This document shows positions 22,276 to 33,883 of a stretch of DNA of 64,000 nucleotides, piece after piece. Position 1 is the stretch's first letter. Each line of letters begins with the position of its first letter. The position numbers were made by a program, and so were the translations under genes. The notes below the pieces were generated by a model, which saw nothing but the letters and a program-made list of their open reading frames with translations, was not told where the DNA came from and did not search any database. Origin of the DNA: Falciphora oryzae (taxonomy: Eukaryota; Ascomycota; Sordariomycetes; Magnaporthales; Magnaporthaceae); contig JNVV01000004.1 of NCBI GenBank assembly GCA_000733355.1, forward strand, positions 1,652,785 through 1,716,784, in the 5' to 3' direction.

Positions 22276-25200
22276 GTTTTGAGGGGGGAGTGGGAACCCA
22301 GGGGCGCGCGCAGTCGGGCGGTTGGCTTCCCGCTGATTTTGCGACGGCCGTGGAAAAAAGGGGGCGACCTGGGCTGTCGACGACTCAGAACGGGGGCGGC
22401 CAAGAAAAGCACCGGTCGTTTTTTTTTTGTCTTTTCGCGTCTTCTTTCCCTCTTTCTCGCGCCTTCTTGACAAGCCGGCGCAAACTCAATTGAAACAGCA
22501 GAGTCAACGAGGCAGGAACAGCAATTTTGAGCTCCTGCGAGTATTTCGCGCTTCCTATGGTACCCCGGCTAGCAGTTCGCCAGCACACGCTTTTCGCCTA
22601 TCTGCAACTACTGTACGGGTCGGGTCGTTGGTTGCCATCGCAGGGCGCCCGAGGAGCGCACAGGAAAAGAAAACGAGAGAGGAAAAAAAAAAAAAAAAAA
22701 AACAATCGAGCGCGGAGGAAAAGCAAAACAACAGCCAAAGCTTGTGCGAAACCACGACGCGCCTGTTCGGCAGCACAGAGCGGTACCAAACACCCACCAC
22801 CCCTTGGCCAGCCCCTCTCGTTGATCGCCCCCCAACCCGGGCTCGATGGATGCCAACGTTACTGAGCAAGGTTGTGTGGGAGGTGGAGAACAAAGGGTAG
22901 CGAGGCGAGCTTGCCCGAGTCATCTGAAGGGGGGCGAAAAAACATCATTTTACTGGACAACATGGAACCCAACCTGATTCCCCGCATCTGGCCGGGAATG
23001 CCCTTTCTTCTGGATGCTCTGTTTCGGTTTCGAGGAGCGCTGGGTGGGTTGGTTGCCTGGGTGAGAGGTGAGTAGGTGAAGCCCAAGGGGAGTCAGCCGA
23101 GCGCAGAGATTTTTTGTGTCTGGCCGCGATTGAGGAATGGCGGCGGAGGAGTTGCCCGAAAGGGACGTTTCGGTGAGTCCGCCAGGTCAGACTAATGAAG
23201 GAGAAGGAGAGACGAGGCAGATGGAGGAGGAATCCATCATGTCATGAAGGTGCGTCGCGGTGAAGAGAAAAAAGGGAGCTGCACGGTTTGCTGGCAGGTC
23301 GCAGCACACGCTAGAGCGAGGTCAGGAATTCCATTTGTCTTGACGGTGCGGTGGGCGAGTCGTCGAGTCGCGGACGGACGATGCAAGGGAAGGAAGGCAC
23401 AAGTCGGTCGGGTAGCGGTAGCGGCCCCCAGTGGGTTCCTGCCTGGCTTGTGCTATTATGGCCAGGGGTCCTCGGCAAATCCTGCGAGCGGATCCCTGGC
23501 GCCGCACATGGGAGTGGGCCCGTTGCCGGCCCATGGCGCTGGGTTGCATTGGCTCCAATCTCAGGTCTGAGGTCTGATTCGGCAAGCGGTGGAGCTGACA
23601 GAGGCGGTTAGGCTGTTCGAAGGCGACGCCGAACATTCCATTGCTGCCAGCCGTGGGCCCCAACCGCTGCACGGCCTGCGTCACGTACATGGCCCAGCAG
23701 CGCTTGACGTCGTGCATCGAATGCCATGTACACCATCCGCGCCAGCATCGGACCAGGCTAGCACCACTTGGTCTAGACTTGCGATTCCTGTCCCTCGTGT
23801 GCCAGCCCGCGCGCCGGAGGACAGACCAAAGAGAGGGAGCACGCCGAGCGTGGCCGCCCCGTCGCCCGCCAGCAGCCCGCCCAGCCGGCCAGAAAAGTCG
23901 CCAACGTCATCTAGACGCCCGCCGGCAAGCCACAACGGTCGCACCAACGTTAGGCTTGCATGCGCCCGCCGGGGGGTTCCGTCGCAATTGTCCGAGTGCT
24001 TCATGCAAGCCCGGACGCCCTGCGCTCCCTCCACCCACTCCCTCCTCCTCCCATCTCCCTCCCTCGACGCGGACAAGGTTTCCTTAGTCGTCCCATCCCG
24101 GCCGCCTGCGATGTCGCCCGCGTTCCAGGTTCCTGTTGCCCATCCACAGCCATGACATGGCCGTGGACACGACCACGACTGCGCGCATCCCACCCCGACC
24201 CTGGTAGGCAGACACGACACTGCCGAGACGTCCCATCTCTTTGCTTTGTTTCCCTCTTTTTTTTTTTCCGCCCCGCCGCTCACCCCTTCCGCATCGCAAC
24301 CGGGGAGGTTTTCTGGGTCGTCGTATTTGGGCCGGATCGAACGGGCGGGCAGCATCTGAGCGTCTGTGAGGCATCCGGATCCCTACACCGAGCCAGCCCA
24401 GCAAGCCCAGGACCAGCCCCTCCCTCCTCCTCCTCCTCCCCTGCTGCGCGCCGACGACACCGCCTTGACGCCGCGCCGCGCCAGGCAGAAGACGGACAAG
24501 TGGGCATATGCGGGACTGTTCAGATGGGGCAAGGCCTGAATCTGTCTCCCTTTTTCGCTCTTGTCAGGCGCACGGCTTTGACACGCCGCTCCCATTTCGC
24601 TTGTCGCCTTATCATCGTTCGTCTGGGTGTGCGTGTCGTGTCTGGCGCCGCGCGCGCGCCTACACCCCCCCTCCCCAGCAATCTGGAACCGGCCGCCTGG
24701 CCCGATCAAGCCCGGCAGAGAGCAGAGACGACCGCATACCAAGCATTCCGAGCCCCCATATCCGTCGGGATTGCACACCGTATAGCGTTTTTGGAGCGAC
24801 GCCCTATGCTCCGCATCGGGGCGAACCTGATACGCCCTTGCTTGGCTGCTTTGATCACATGCCAGCACTAGAGGCAGCCAATAGCCAATGATAAAGAAGA
24901 TTGGTAAAGATCCTGATGAGGAAAACGGGTGTGCCCCTAGAGAGAAAGAAAGAGAGCAAGGGTAGCAAAGTCCGAGTAGGAACTCGCCGGGTCGGGGCTA
25001 GAGCCTGGGCTGTTCCGAGAGACAGGACCCGAGGGAGAAACACAGGCACGGACAAGAAAAAAAATGACAACACAAGAAAGAAAAAAAAAAAAGAAATAAG
25101 CAGTGGGGATGGGCGATGTCGCCGCCGGGGTGGTCTCAAGGGCTTGCCCCGTCGCTGCCCAGCCGGAGATATTCCTCTCCCAAGGTGTGGCTTTCTCCTT

Positions 25201-26776
25201 GTGGATGCGTCGGGACATCACCCGCGCATTGTTCTTTTTTTTTCTCCTTTGCCTGGTCGGTACATGAGATGGCTGATTTCCCACTGGTGCCGTGGTTGCC
25301 GTCCCGGGAGGTGTGTGTCGACACACCTTGTGTCCACGGCCAGCGAGGGGGTGCTACAACCTTTGGGTATGAAAAAAAAAAAAAAAAAAAAAAAAAAGAC
25401 TGCTTATCCGATGAATAAGGAACCGAGTGCACGACGATGCTTGGGCGACTCAGTCTCAGCGGCAGTAGAAAACAAAAAGGACATCATGCTGGTCAACGCG
25501 GGGCCGCTACACACACTGCGCGGTGCCATGGGGCACCGCCTGTTTGCATGACGAACTAGCCGCCTCCTCCCATTGACGTGTAATTTTGGGGATGGGGAAG
25601 AAATAAGAGTAATCAGAATAAAAGCAAAAAATTAAAAATAAAGGTGAGAGGAGGATGGGGGTGGGTGACAAACAGCCACAAGAAACCCGCCCCGCTCCCT
25701 TCGCGGTGGAATTTTTTTTTTTTTTTTTCAGTAGTACTCATTTTTTTTTTTTTCGTCTGTTCTCCTTATAGTCATTTTTTCTTCTCTGCTTCACCTCTTT
25801 TCTACGTAGATCCCTTGCCACCCCCGGCACTCCGCCACCAGCCGAGACCCTGCGGGAACGATGACCGCCTGTTGGTGTTGGTAAGGTCATCTCCTCGAAC
25901 GCCAGAGGTTCCCTGACTCGTCCGGGATCATGGTTCAACCATTATAGCTTCCCTCTGGGAGGTGGAGGGGAGAGAGGGACAAGGGAGCCTTTCCTTATTT
26001 CAAGCTAGAGAACGAGCCTCCTCGCGTGCTTCCCGTGCTTGATTCACAAATAAACGCGCCCATACGACACGAGCAATGGCGGAGATATAAGATAGCAGCA
26101 ACAGCCTTTTCCCATTTTCCTTCCCTGTGGCGATCGAGAGAAAGCAGCAGCCCGGTCAAGCGGACCATAAAGCGTCAAGTCAAGGGTGTGGCATATAAAC
26201 CCGGCAACTTCCAGCCATCCATCAGCAGCCAGCAGCAGCAACCACCCTCCTTTCCCGCCCTCGCCGGCGCTTCTTGTCATACCCTTTATACAACCTCCCC
26301 CCTGGCGTCACACTGCGTGATATTTGAAAAGCCACCCACCGGGCCTTCCCGCCGTCAAAGCAATTTGTGGAACCCAACGCTCGCTCGTCCGTAGACACAA
26401 ACACAGGACACACAAAGACGCGTTACCCACCCCGTCCGGCCGGGATCTACCGCTCCCTGCCTGTCACTGTTGGAGGGAGTCCCACTGGCGCCTGACGGCT
26501 GGAGACCACCCCCCGTATTATATCGCCACGGACTTAAGTTTTGTTTGGTTTCACTCTTTGCATTCTTGTATATCTTCTCTTCTCGCCCTCCCCTTTTCCT
26601 TCCCACGACCAAAGGGAACCAAGCAAGACACTTTTTCTCCTTCCTTCTTTCCTCTTGTTTCCTTTTTTTTTGGTTCAGCCCCAAATCATCACGGGGGTTG
26701 CCACTTGGTTAGAGAGTGAGCGAGCAAAAACAAAAAAAGAAAGAAAAAAAGAAAAAAAAGAAAAAAAAAAGCAAAG
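22276..26776. other. 4.5-kb intergenic region between divergent SDR and P450 genes
   Basis: No convincing gene on either strand; the longer open frames are proline- or serine-rich shadows without motifs. Homopolymer runs lie at 22683-22702 (A), 25372-25397 (A) and 25712-25728 (T). The right end contains the likely P450 promoter and leader. Confidence 0.5.
26194..26199 (+). promoter_or_regulatory. Candidate TATA box of the P450 gene
   Basis: TATAAA lies 578 bases before the P450 ATG. The long leader that would follow ends in an A-rich stretch (about 26727-26776) directly before the start codon, a common feature of well-translated fungal messages. The distance implies a long untranslated leader or an unseen leader intron. 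Confidence 0.35.
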
Positions 26777-28667
26777 ATGGTCCTCCTTCGGGCGATGGCG
26801 TGGTCATGCACGTCGGCCTCGGCCCTAGGCGCCTCGTCCAGCACGCTCGCCCTGGTCGTGAGCTTCGGCGTGGGCTTGCTGGGCTTGGCCATGGTGCTGG
26901 CCAGGCTGCTGCCGGAGCCGCTGCGGCCCGCCGCGCTCAGCCAGAACGGCCGCCGCCGCGCCAAGCGGCCTCCGCTGCCGCCCGGTCCCCCTGGCGAGTT
27001 CCTGCTGGGACACTCGCGTGTGGTCCCCTTTGAGGCGCCGTTCAAGAAGTACGCTGAGTGGGGCGCGGAGTACGGTACGTTCTAAAAGTCCCGGACCTGA
27101 TATGAGGGAGAAGGATTTTGTTTTTTTTCTTCTCGAGAACGAAGGAGATATGCTGACATCAAGGATAAATAGGCTCTGATGTTCTATACTTCTCTGCCTT
27201 TGGCCAAAAGTGGATTGTGCTCAACAGCCTCGAGGCGGCCGTGGAGCTGCTCGACAAGCGCGGCTACAATTACGGCGACCGTCCGCGGTTCGTCCTGTGG
27301 GAACTGTTAGTATAGTAAGGCTGACGCCGACAGGGACAAGTAGACGTGCTGGAAGCTAACTGACCATCTGATACAGAATGGGCTGGGCGCCGACACTGAC
27401 ATGGCTCCGCTGGGGGCCCAAGATGCTCCAGCACCGCCGGGCGCTGCAGCCGCCCTTCTCGCCGACGCGGGTGCACGAGCACCGCGACGCCCAGCGGCGC
27501 GAGGCCCTCCGCGCCGTGGCGTCCATGGCGCGGCGGCCCGCGAGCTGGGGCCTCGCCGCCCGCCGCTTCGCCGTCGGCGTCGTCATGGACGCCGCGTACG
27601 GCATTGAGATCCGCAGCGATGAGGACCGCTACGTCGGCCTCTCGGACAGCGCCGCCGAGGCCATCGGGAACGCCGGCCCGCCCGCGGGGAGCATCGTCGA
27701 CAGGTTTCCTATGAGTATGTTGTCTCGTCTGATGGTCATGATAATGACCCCTGGAGGCGCACGTGTGCTGACTGGACGACTTCGGATTTTGAAGCCAGGT
27801 TTCTGCCGTCCTGGCTGCCGTTCATGGAGCGAGTCAGGTATGCGCAGAAGTGGAAGCCGGCGATTGAGAACGTGACCAACGTCCCCTTCGAGGCGGCACT
27901 GAGCGACGCGGTAAGCCCAATCTCCTGCATTTCCAACCCCTGCATTGCCTCATGTTCCGTTACATTCGAATCTGTTACACCCGAAACGTCCCGTGGAATT
28001 TCGAGAAGACGGGGGAATTTGGATAAACTGATGTTGGATTGCATTACCCCCCTGAGACAGAAGCACAAGGTGATGAAGAAGTGCTTCGTGCGCGAGCGGC
28101 TCGATATATACCACGAGAACGCCGAGAATGGGCTGCCCAACGCCTTCACCATGGATGATATCAAGGGTGCAGCTGCCACGGTACTTATCGCTGGCAGCGA
28201 GACGGTGAGACACTATCCTTCACCGACAAGGCTTGGAAAGCAGGCGCTGACTCTGCCATCCATATTGGGGATAAAGACCGCAACCACCGTGAAGCTCTTC
28301 ATCATGTACCTGATGCAGAACCCGCGGGTGCAAAAGCGGGCACGGGACGAGATCGACCGCGTGCTGAGGCAGAGGCCGGGAACGACGTCGACGGAACACG
28401 AGACTCAGGAGCCGCAGCGGCTCCCGACGTGGGACGACCTACCTCGGCTGCAGTACCTGAAGCTGGTGCTCCAGGAGGTGTACCGCAGCAGCCCGCTGTC
28501 GCCGCTGGGGATCCCGCACGCGTCGCTCGAGGACGACGAGTACCGCGGCATGTTCATCCCGCGCGGCACGGTCGTGTACCAGAACGTGTGGGCCATGACG
28601 CACGACCGGACCGTCTACTCGGACCCGGACGCGTTCCTGCCCGAGCGGTACCTGCCGAAGGGAAGTG

Positions 28668-28701
<34 letters not shown>

Positions 28702-29133
28702 TGACAAGGGGGAAGACGACGACGACAGGGTGCCCGGCCGGGGCGAGCCGTTCCCGACGGGAAACTTTGGCTTCGGGCGCAGGGTGTGCGTGGGTAGGCA
28801 CCTGGCCGAGAACAGCCTGCTCATCATCTTCGCCACCATCCTAGCCACGCTCGACGTCGGCCCGCCCCGGGGTCCAGACGGGCGGCCGCGTGACGTGGAC
28901 GTGAAGCTGTCGTTCAGGGGTCAAGTGTGAGTTCAATCTTTTTTTGTCTTTCTCGTTTCCCCTACCCTTGGCGCCACGCTATCCCCAGCCAGGTAGGGGG
29001 GTGCCCTAGGAAGGCAGCAGCCACTGACAGATGAGCGATTTCCCCCACAAACAGGTACCCCTTCCCCTTCGAGTGCTCGTTGACGCCGCGGTCCGAGGTG
29101 GCGATGCGGCTCCTCGAGGAGGCGGCGGCGTGA
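26777..29133 (+). CDS. Cytochrome P450 monooxygenase
   Basis: Seven exons (26777-27074, 27173-27305, 27377-27714, 27795-27910, 28061-28204, 28277-28926, 29055-29133) encode about 585 residues. An N-terminal membrane helix (TLALVVSFGVGLLGLAMVLA) is followed by a proline hinge (PPLPPGPPGEFLLGH). The I-helix motif AGSETT spans the exon 5/6 junction at residues 339-344. The K-helix Glu-X-X-Arg is Glu410/Arg413, the PERF-type motif reads LPERYL, and the haem loop FGFGRRVCVGRHLAE has its ligand at Cys514. The layout is that of fungal microsomal multi-domain-free P450s related to CYP64/CYP620-like oxidases, but the substrate is unknown. A poly-Ser/Asp-Glu insert lies between the PERF region and the haem loop, at 28670-28730. 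Two junctions are non-standard choices: a GTTAGT donor at 27306 and a GAAG acceptor before 27795. Both were chosen to keep ELMGW and RFLPSW in frame. Confidence 0.92.
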
Positions 29134-31117
29134 TAGCGCGAGAGTGACGGGTGACAGGAGGAGGCGCTGACGGAGGTGAAACATGACATGCGGAGCGCTC
29201 CTCAATGGCTTTATCTTATTTCGCTCTCATTCCGCACGGGGCATGGCAGGGCATGGGCATGCACAGACATTTGCCTTATGTTGGGGCGGGTTTGGGATTT
29301 AAACTTTGTCGAGGGCATCATCATGGGCTGGGAAAGCATTTTCAGGGGCATCAATTGGGAAGGAGGGGGTTCATCAACGGGGCGTTCGGGTTGCTTGTTA
29401 AGTATACCACAGCTGGGATTAGAGGGAGTGATACCCAGGGACCGATGGTGCGGTAGGTACCATGTAATGACAGTTTAATGCGTTTTCCTAGAGTTCAAAG
29501 GCGAGGTGTTGCGATGGCGGGCGGTGTTCGATCTCCAAGAGGAACGTAGCTTCCCGATCTGGCCTTGGCCAAACAGACGTGCCTTCCTTGTCCTCGGTCG
29601 GGCTTCCGGTAAAGCCACCCCCGAGGGCCCCACCCGCCGAAAATCGGGCAAAATTGATGGGCCAATTCGATCTGAGGCCAAGACCCCACTCGCCCGCCTC
29701 TGACCCCCAATTGTTCCAATCCCACATGCATCTCGCATCCCACATTCCACGCGTCCAACTTTTTTCAATGCCAGCGGAGGGTATGCACCAAGGCGAACTC
29801 CTTGCTACACTGCAGTCTGCTTGTCTGTCCGTCCCTTTCGATGTACAACGGCAACGGCCTCGACGCGTGCAACAGCGCGCAGGCAGCCGGATTGACGTCC
29901 ATGTCCCCTCTCGCCAGCTGAGGCCAGCAGCCAAGCCGGCTCCTTGTGTCACGCGTCAGCCGGCATTGTCCAATATGCACCACTTCGATCCGTGCCCGCC
30001 AACTCAAAACCCGGGTAGCGAGACGCGGAAAGGCAATGCGGAGAATCGAGACGGCCCATTGGCCTCCCCACCTTCCACGGCCACCACACCTCACCTATTA
30101 ACACCACCCACGCGTCCGTGATTCGTACCCCGCGCACAAAACGGGGGACGGTTGTGTCACGCAAGCTCAAACGGACTCGTCCACTGTGCTGTGCGTGGGG
30201 GAACATCGCAACCGCACGTAATGCCGGTCCTGCTCCCCGGCTTGTTGTGTTGAGAGCACTCGGCCTGCTCTCCGCTGGCCCTCTCGCGCGTCGTCATGGC
30301 TTGCCCTTCATCCTCTACGCTGGGGCTCCAACCGGAGGGCTCTCTTTCCCTGTGCTTGTTGGGTTGTTGCCACTCTCTGCATTCTCCATTGAGCCCTCTC
30401 CAAGGTCACAACACGCACCCCAAAAACAAAACAAATCTCCCTAGGTCCCCACACTGCTCTGGTGGCCTCGACTGACAACCCCCAAACCTTGGCCAGGATC
30501 CCTCAGGCGGGAGTCGAGAACAGTGGACCTTGGCCCCCCTCTTTGCCGTGGAGAAGCTCTGTCCAATACCCGTCTCAGTATTCATCAGCCAGCGCGGGCT
30601 CTCGCTGGACCTCTGCCCGGCTCGCCCTATGAGAGTGACTGATATGGTTTTGGGTCCTCGGAAGCCCACAACCTCCACTAGTCTTTCTGCCGCCAGCTCC
30701 CCGCCGCATCATCGTATTAGCCTGCCCCACGGGGTAATCGACCCATCATCTTCTTTGACCCCTCACGGCAGAAGCTCCGGCCCCGGGCCTTCGTTGAGTG
30801 TTAGCCGTCCCGGGCTTCGGGCACTGTTTCCCCTACCCGACTTGATATTCGGGCTTTCTCCAGAGTAATTCGCATTGCTGGCCGAACTTGCATCTGTAAT
30901 AATCATCGTATCTGGCTGTCATCATTCTATCTTTGCTATTTGTAGCATACGCCGTGCGAGCCGGTCATCAAAGACAGACACGATACCTTTGCATCCTTGC
31001 CATTGGCGCCCTAGAGAGCATCAAGGTGAACCACAGGATCGTCGACCAGTCCGGAAAGACTGTTGCGGGCGAGAAAAAAAAAATCATCTCCCTCCAGACA
31101 CACAACACATAGCCACA
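29134..31117. other. Intergenic region between P450 and dihydroxyacid dehydratase genes
   Basis: About 2 kb without a supportable gene. The two flanking genes point the same way. The last 200 bases probably hold the leader of the dehydratase gene, with a short A run at 31073-31081. Confidence 0.5.
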
Positions 31118-33315
31118 ATGAGCGGGCAGCAAGAACATAGCCGCGAGACCAAGCCCGGGGACTACCTCGACTGGGAGCGCCTTCCCCCTGGCGGACCTCT
31201 TAACAGATACTCGGCCAAGATCACAAGGGGCCATGACTTCCCCGGTGCTCAGGTCTGTCTACGTCCTGTGCTTGCACAGGAGTAGTTTCATCGTGTAATA
31301 CAATACTGACTGCCCTCTTCCTGGTCCCCAGGCCATGCTCTACGCATCCGGCGTGCCCAACAGGGAGATGATGAAGAACGCCCCACAGGTTGGCATCGCT
31401 ACCGTATGGTGGGAGGGCAATCCATGCAAGTACGTTGCGCCATCACTTGAGTAACATGTCTCGGACCGCTCACAGGGATCGCAGCTAATATGAATGGCTA
31501 CTAGCACTCACTGTAAGCGAGCGTCTCGACCAGCACCATGCAAGAAGCTCCGATCTTGCGTGGCATCGGCGAGGCTGGACGGCTAACACACGGCAGTGCT
31601 CGACCTAGGAAAGATTGTCAAGAAGGCGGTGCTGAAGCAGGATATGCTGGCATGGCAATACAACACCGTGGGTGTGTCTGATGCCATCACCATGGGAGGA
31701 GAAGGTAAGACGGCCACAGTTCTTGCTACCCTTGTGTGACACGCATCTTGCCGAGGCGGACGAGGCTGACGGCCTGGCTACCTGTGGCCCGCACTCGAAA
31801 GGGATGCGATTTTCACTCCAGACGCGTGAGATCATTGCCGACAGCATCGAGACGGTGACGTGCGCACAACACCACGACGCCAACATCTCCATCCCGGGGT
31901 GCGATAAGAACATGCCGGGCGTGGTTATCGCGGCCGCGCGCCACAACCGGCCTTTCCTGATGATCTACGGCGGTACTATCAACAAGGGTCACTCGGAGCT
32001 GCTCGGCCGACCCATCAACATCTCGACATGCTACGAGGCGTCGGGCGCCTTCATCTACGGCAAACTCAAGGCATGTGCCAACGCGCCCAAGGTCAACGGC
32101 GCAGACCCCACCCCATCCGACGTCATGGACGACATTGAGCGCCATGCTTGCCCCGGCGCGGGCGCGTGCGGAGGCATGTACACGGCCAACACCATGTCGA
32201 CAGCCATTGAGGCCATGGGCCTATGCCTGCCCGGCAGCTCCTCATACCCCGCGACCTCGCCCGAGAAGGCGCGCGAGTGCGAGCGCGCCGCCGAGGCCAT
32301 CAAGGTCATCATGGAAAAGGACATCCGGCCGCGCGACCTGCTGACCCGTGCTGCCTTTGAGAACGCCCTCGTGCTTACCATGGTGCTCGGCGGCTCCACC
32401 AACGGCGTGCTGCACTTCCTAGCCATGGCCAACTCCGCCGACGTGCCCCTGACCATCGACGACATTGACCGCACCAGCAGCCGCGTCCCCTTCCTAGCCG
32501 ACCTGGCCCCGTCAGGCGAGTTCTACATGGAGGACCTTTACCGCGTCGGCGGCACCCCGTCGGTGCTCAAGATGCTCATCGCCGCCGGTCTCATCGACGG
32601 CACCATCCCCACCGTGACCGGCAAAACCCTGGCCGAGAACTGCGCCGACTGGCCGGCCCTGGACCCGGGCCAGAAGATCATCCGGCCCCTGGACAACCCC
32701 ATCAAGAAGACAGGCCACCTCCGCGTGCTCCGCGGCAACCTGGCCCCAGGCGGTGCTGTCGCCAAGATCACGGGAAAGGAGGGCCTGTCCTTCACGGGCC
32801 GCGCGCGCGTCTACAACAAGGAGCACGAGCTCGACACGGCCCTGGCCAACAGCGAGATCAAGACCACCGACGGCAACCTCGTCGTCATCGTCCGCTACGA
32901 GGGGCCCAAGGGCGGCCCCGGCATGCCCGAGCAGCTGCGCGCCTCGGCCGCCATCATGGGCGCGGGCCTCTCCAACGTCGCCCTCGTCACCGACGGCCGC
33001 TACAGCGGCGCCAGCCACGGCTTCATCGTCGGCCACGTCGTGCCCGAGGCCGCCAGCGGCGGGCCCATCGCGCTCGTCCAGGACGGCGACCTCGTCCGCA
33101 TCGACGCCGTCGGCAACAAGCTCGAGATCATCGCCATCGACGGCGTCGCCGCCGAGGGTGACGAGCCGGCCATCCTGGCGGAGCTCGCGCGCAGGCGCGA
33201 GGCCTGGACCCCGCCCAAGATGAAGCCGCTCCGTGGCGTACTGGCAAAGTACGCCCGCCTCGTCGGCGACGCCAGCCACGGCGCTGTCACTGACCTGGCT
33301 GAGCCCAGTTGGTAG
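31118..33315 (+). CDS. Dihydroxyacid dehydratase (branched-chain amino acid synthesis)
   Basis: Five exons (31118-31252, 31332-31429, 31505-31512, 31597-31704, 31802-33315) encode about 620 residues. The enzyme converts 2,3-dihydroxy-isovalerate or -methylvalerate to the 2-keto acid for valine, isoleucine and leucine synthesis. The three cluster-ligating cysteines of the IlvD/Edd family are visible: Cys77 in WWEGNPCN, Cys150 in [10 protein letters not shown] and Cys239 in [14 protein letters not shown]. The C-terminal signature [18 protein letters not shown] is intact. Exon 3 is only 8 nt, and including it restores NPCNTHLLDLGK, which matches the family. The N-terminus starts [20 protein letters not shown] and is acidic, with no amphipathic Arg-rich presequence, whereas the usual fungal Ilv3 is mitochondrial. 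It may be a second, cytosolic paralogue, or an upstream targeting exon may have been missed. Confidence 0.96.
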
Positions 33316-33568
33316 GTGAGGCGTGTCGGTAGGCAGATTTGGTTAGGTAGCACGTACCACAGTCGGTTTGACATGGCATACGGCTCAGATAGGATGGGCT
33401 ATTGAGAAACGTGCAAACACGCCCTGAAAACCGACAGGTGTCTGAAAAGTCGGGACTCCCGCTATGGTGACCAAGTGGGCTTTCTAGGGGACAAGAGAAC
33501 AAAATTTGGCACAGCCGTGTACCCGGTATTTAGCTTGGCTATGTACAAGTGGAATGCCGAAAATTTAC

Positions 33569-33883
33569 CTAGTAAACAGTCACCCCCGAGTAACGGAACC
33601 TTTTGAAAGCATCATGCGCTGACGCATGTGAAAAGAATGCAACCACCTCCGGCGTCCGCCCGTCATCGTCTGTAATCTCCAGGACGTCCACGGGGCCCAG
33701 GCTCCTATCGATCCTCTCCAGCGTGTCGTCGATGACCGTTGCATACCCCCTTTTGGCCGCCCAATGTAACGCGGTCTGTCTGCCTGGCCCGGCCTGGTAC
33801 CGGAGGAAGTCTGGATAGTGCCGGCAGAGCACCCGCACCGTTCTCAGAGCGTCCAGCTCCCGGTGCTTTTCTGTGTGGGGGAG
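33569..33883 (-). pseudogene. In-frame ankyrin extension beyond the amber codon
   Basis: Directly after the TAG at 33886-33884 the same frame stays open for 104 codons. It encodes a further ankyrin-like unit (GRQTALHWAAKRGYATVIDD) and a tail ending GVTVY before the next stop. No intron fits: the only GT...AG pair around the TAG would be 17 nt. The extension is therefore either the lost C-terminus of the upstream gene, a read-through product, or evidence of a base error. A CAG-to-TAG change, a C-to-T transition at CpA, would explain the stop. Confidence 0.6.

Noticed and set aside
23589..24871. Overlapping 188- to 303-residue frames between the SDR and P450 genes
   Set aside because: Pro/Ser/Arg-rich, no motifs, and equal support on both strands; treated as noncoding.
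26777..33315. A complete aspterric-acid-like cluster
   Set aside because: Only one P450 and the dehydratase are present; no terpene cyclase is in the window.
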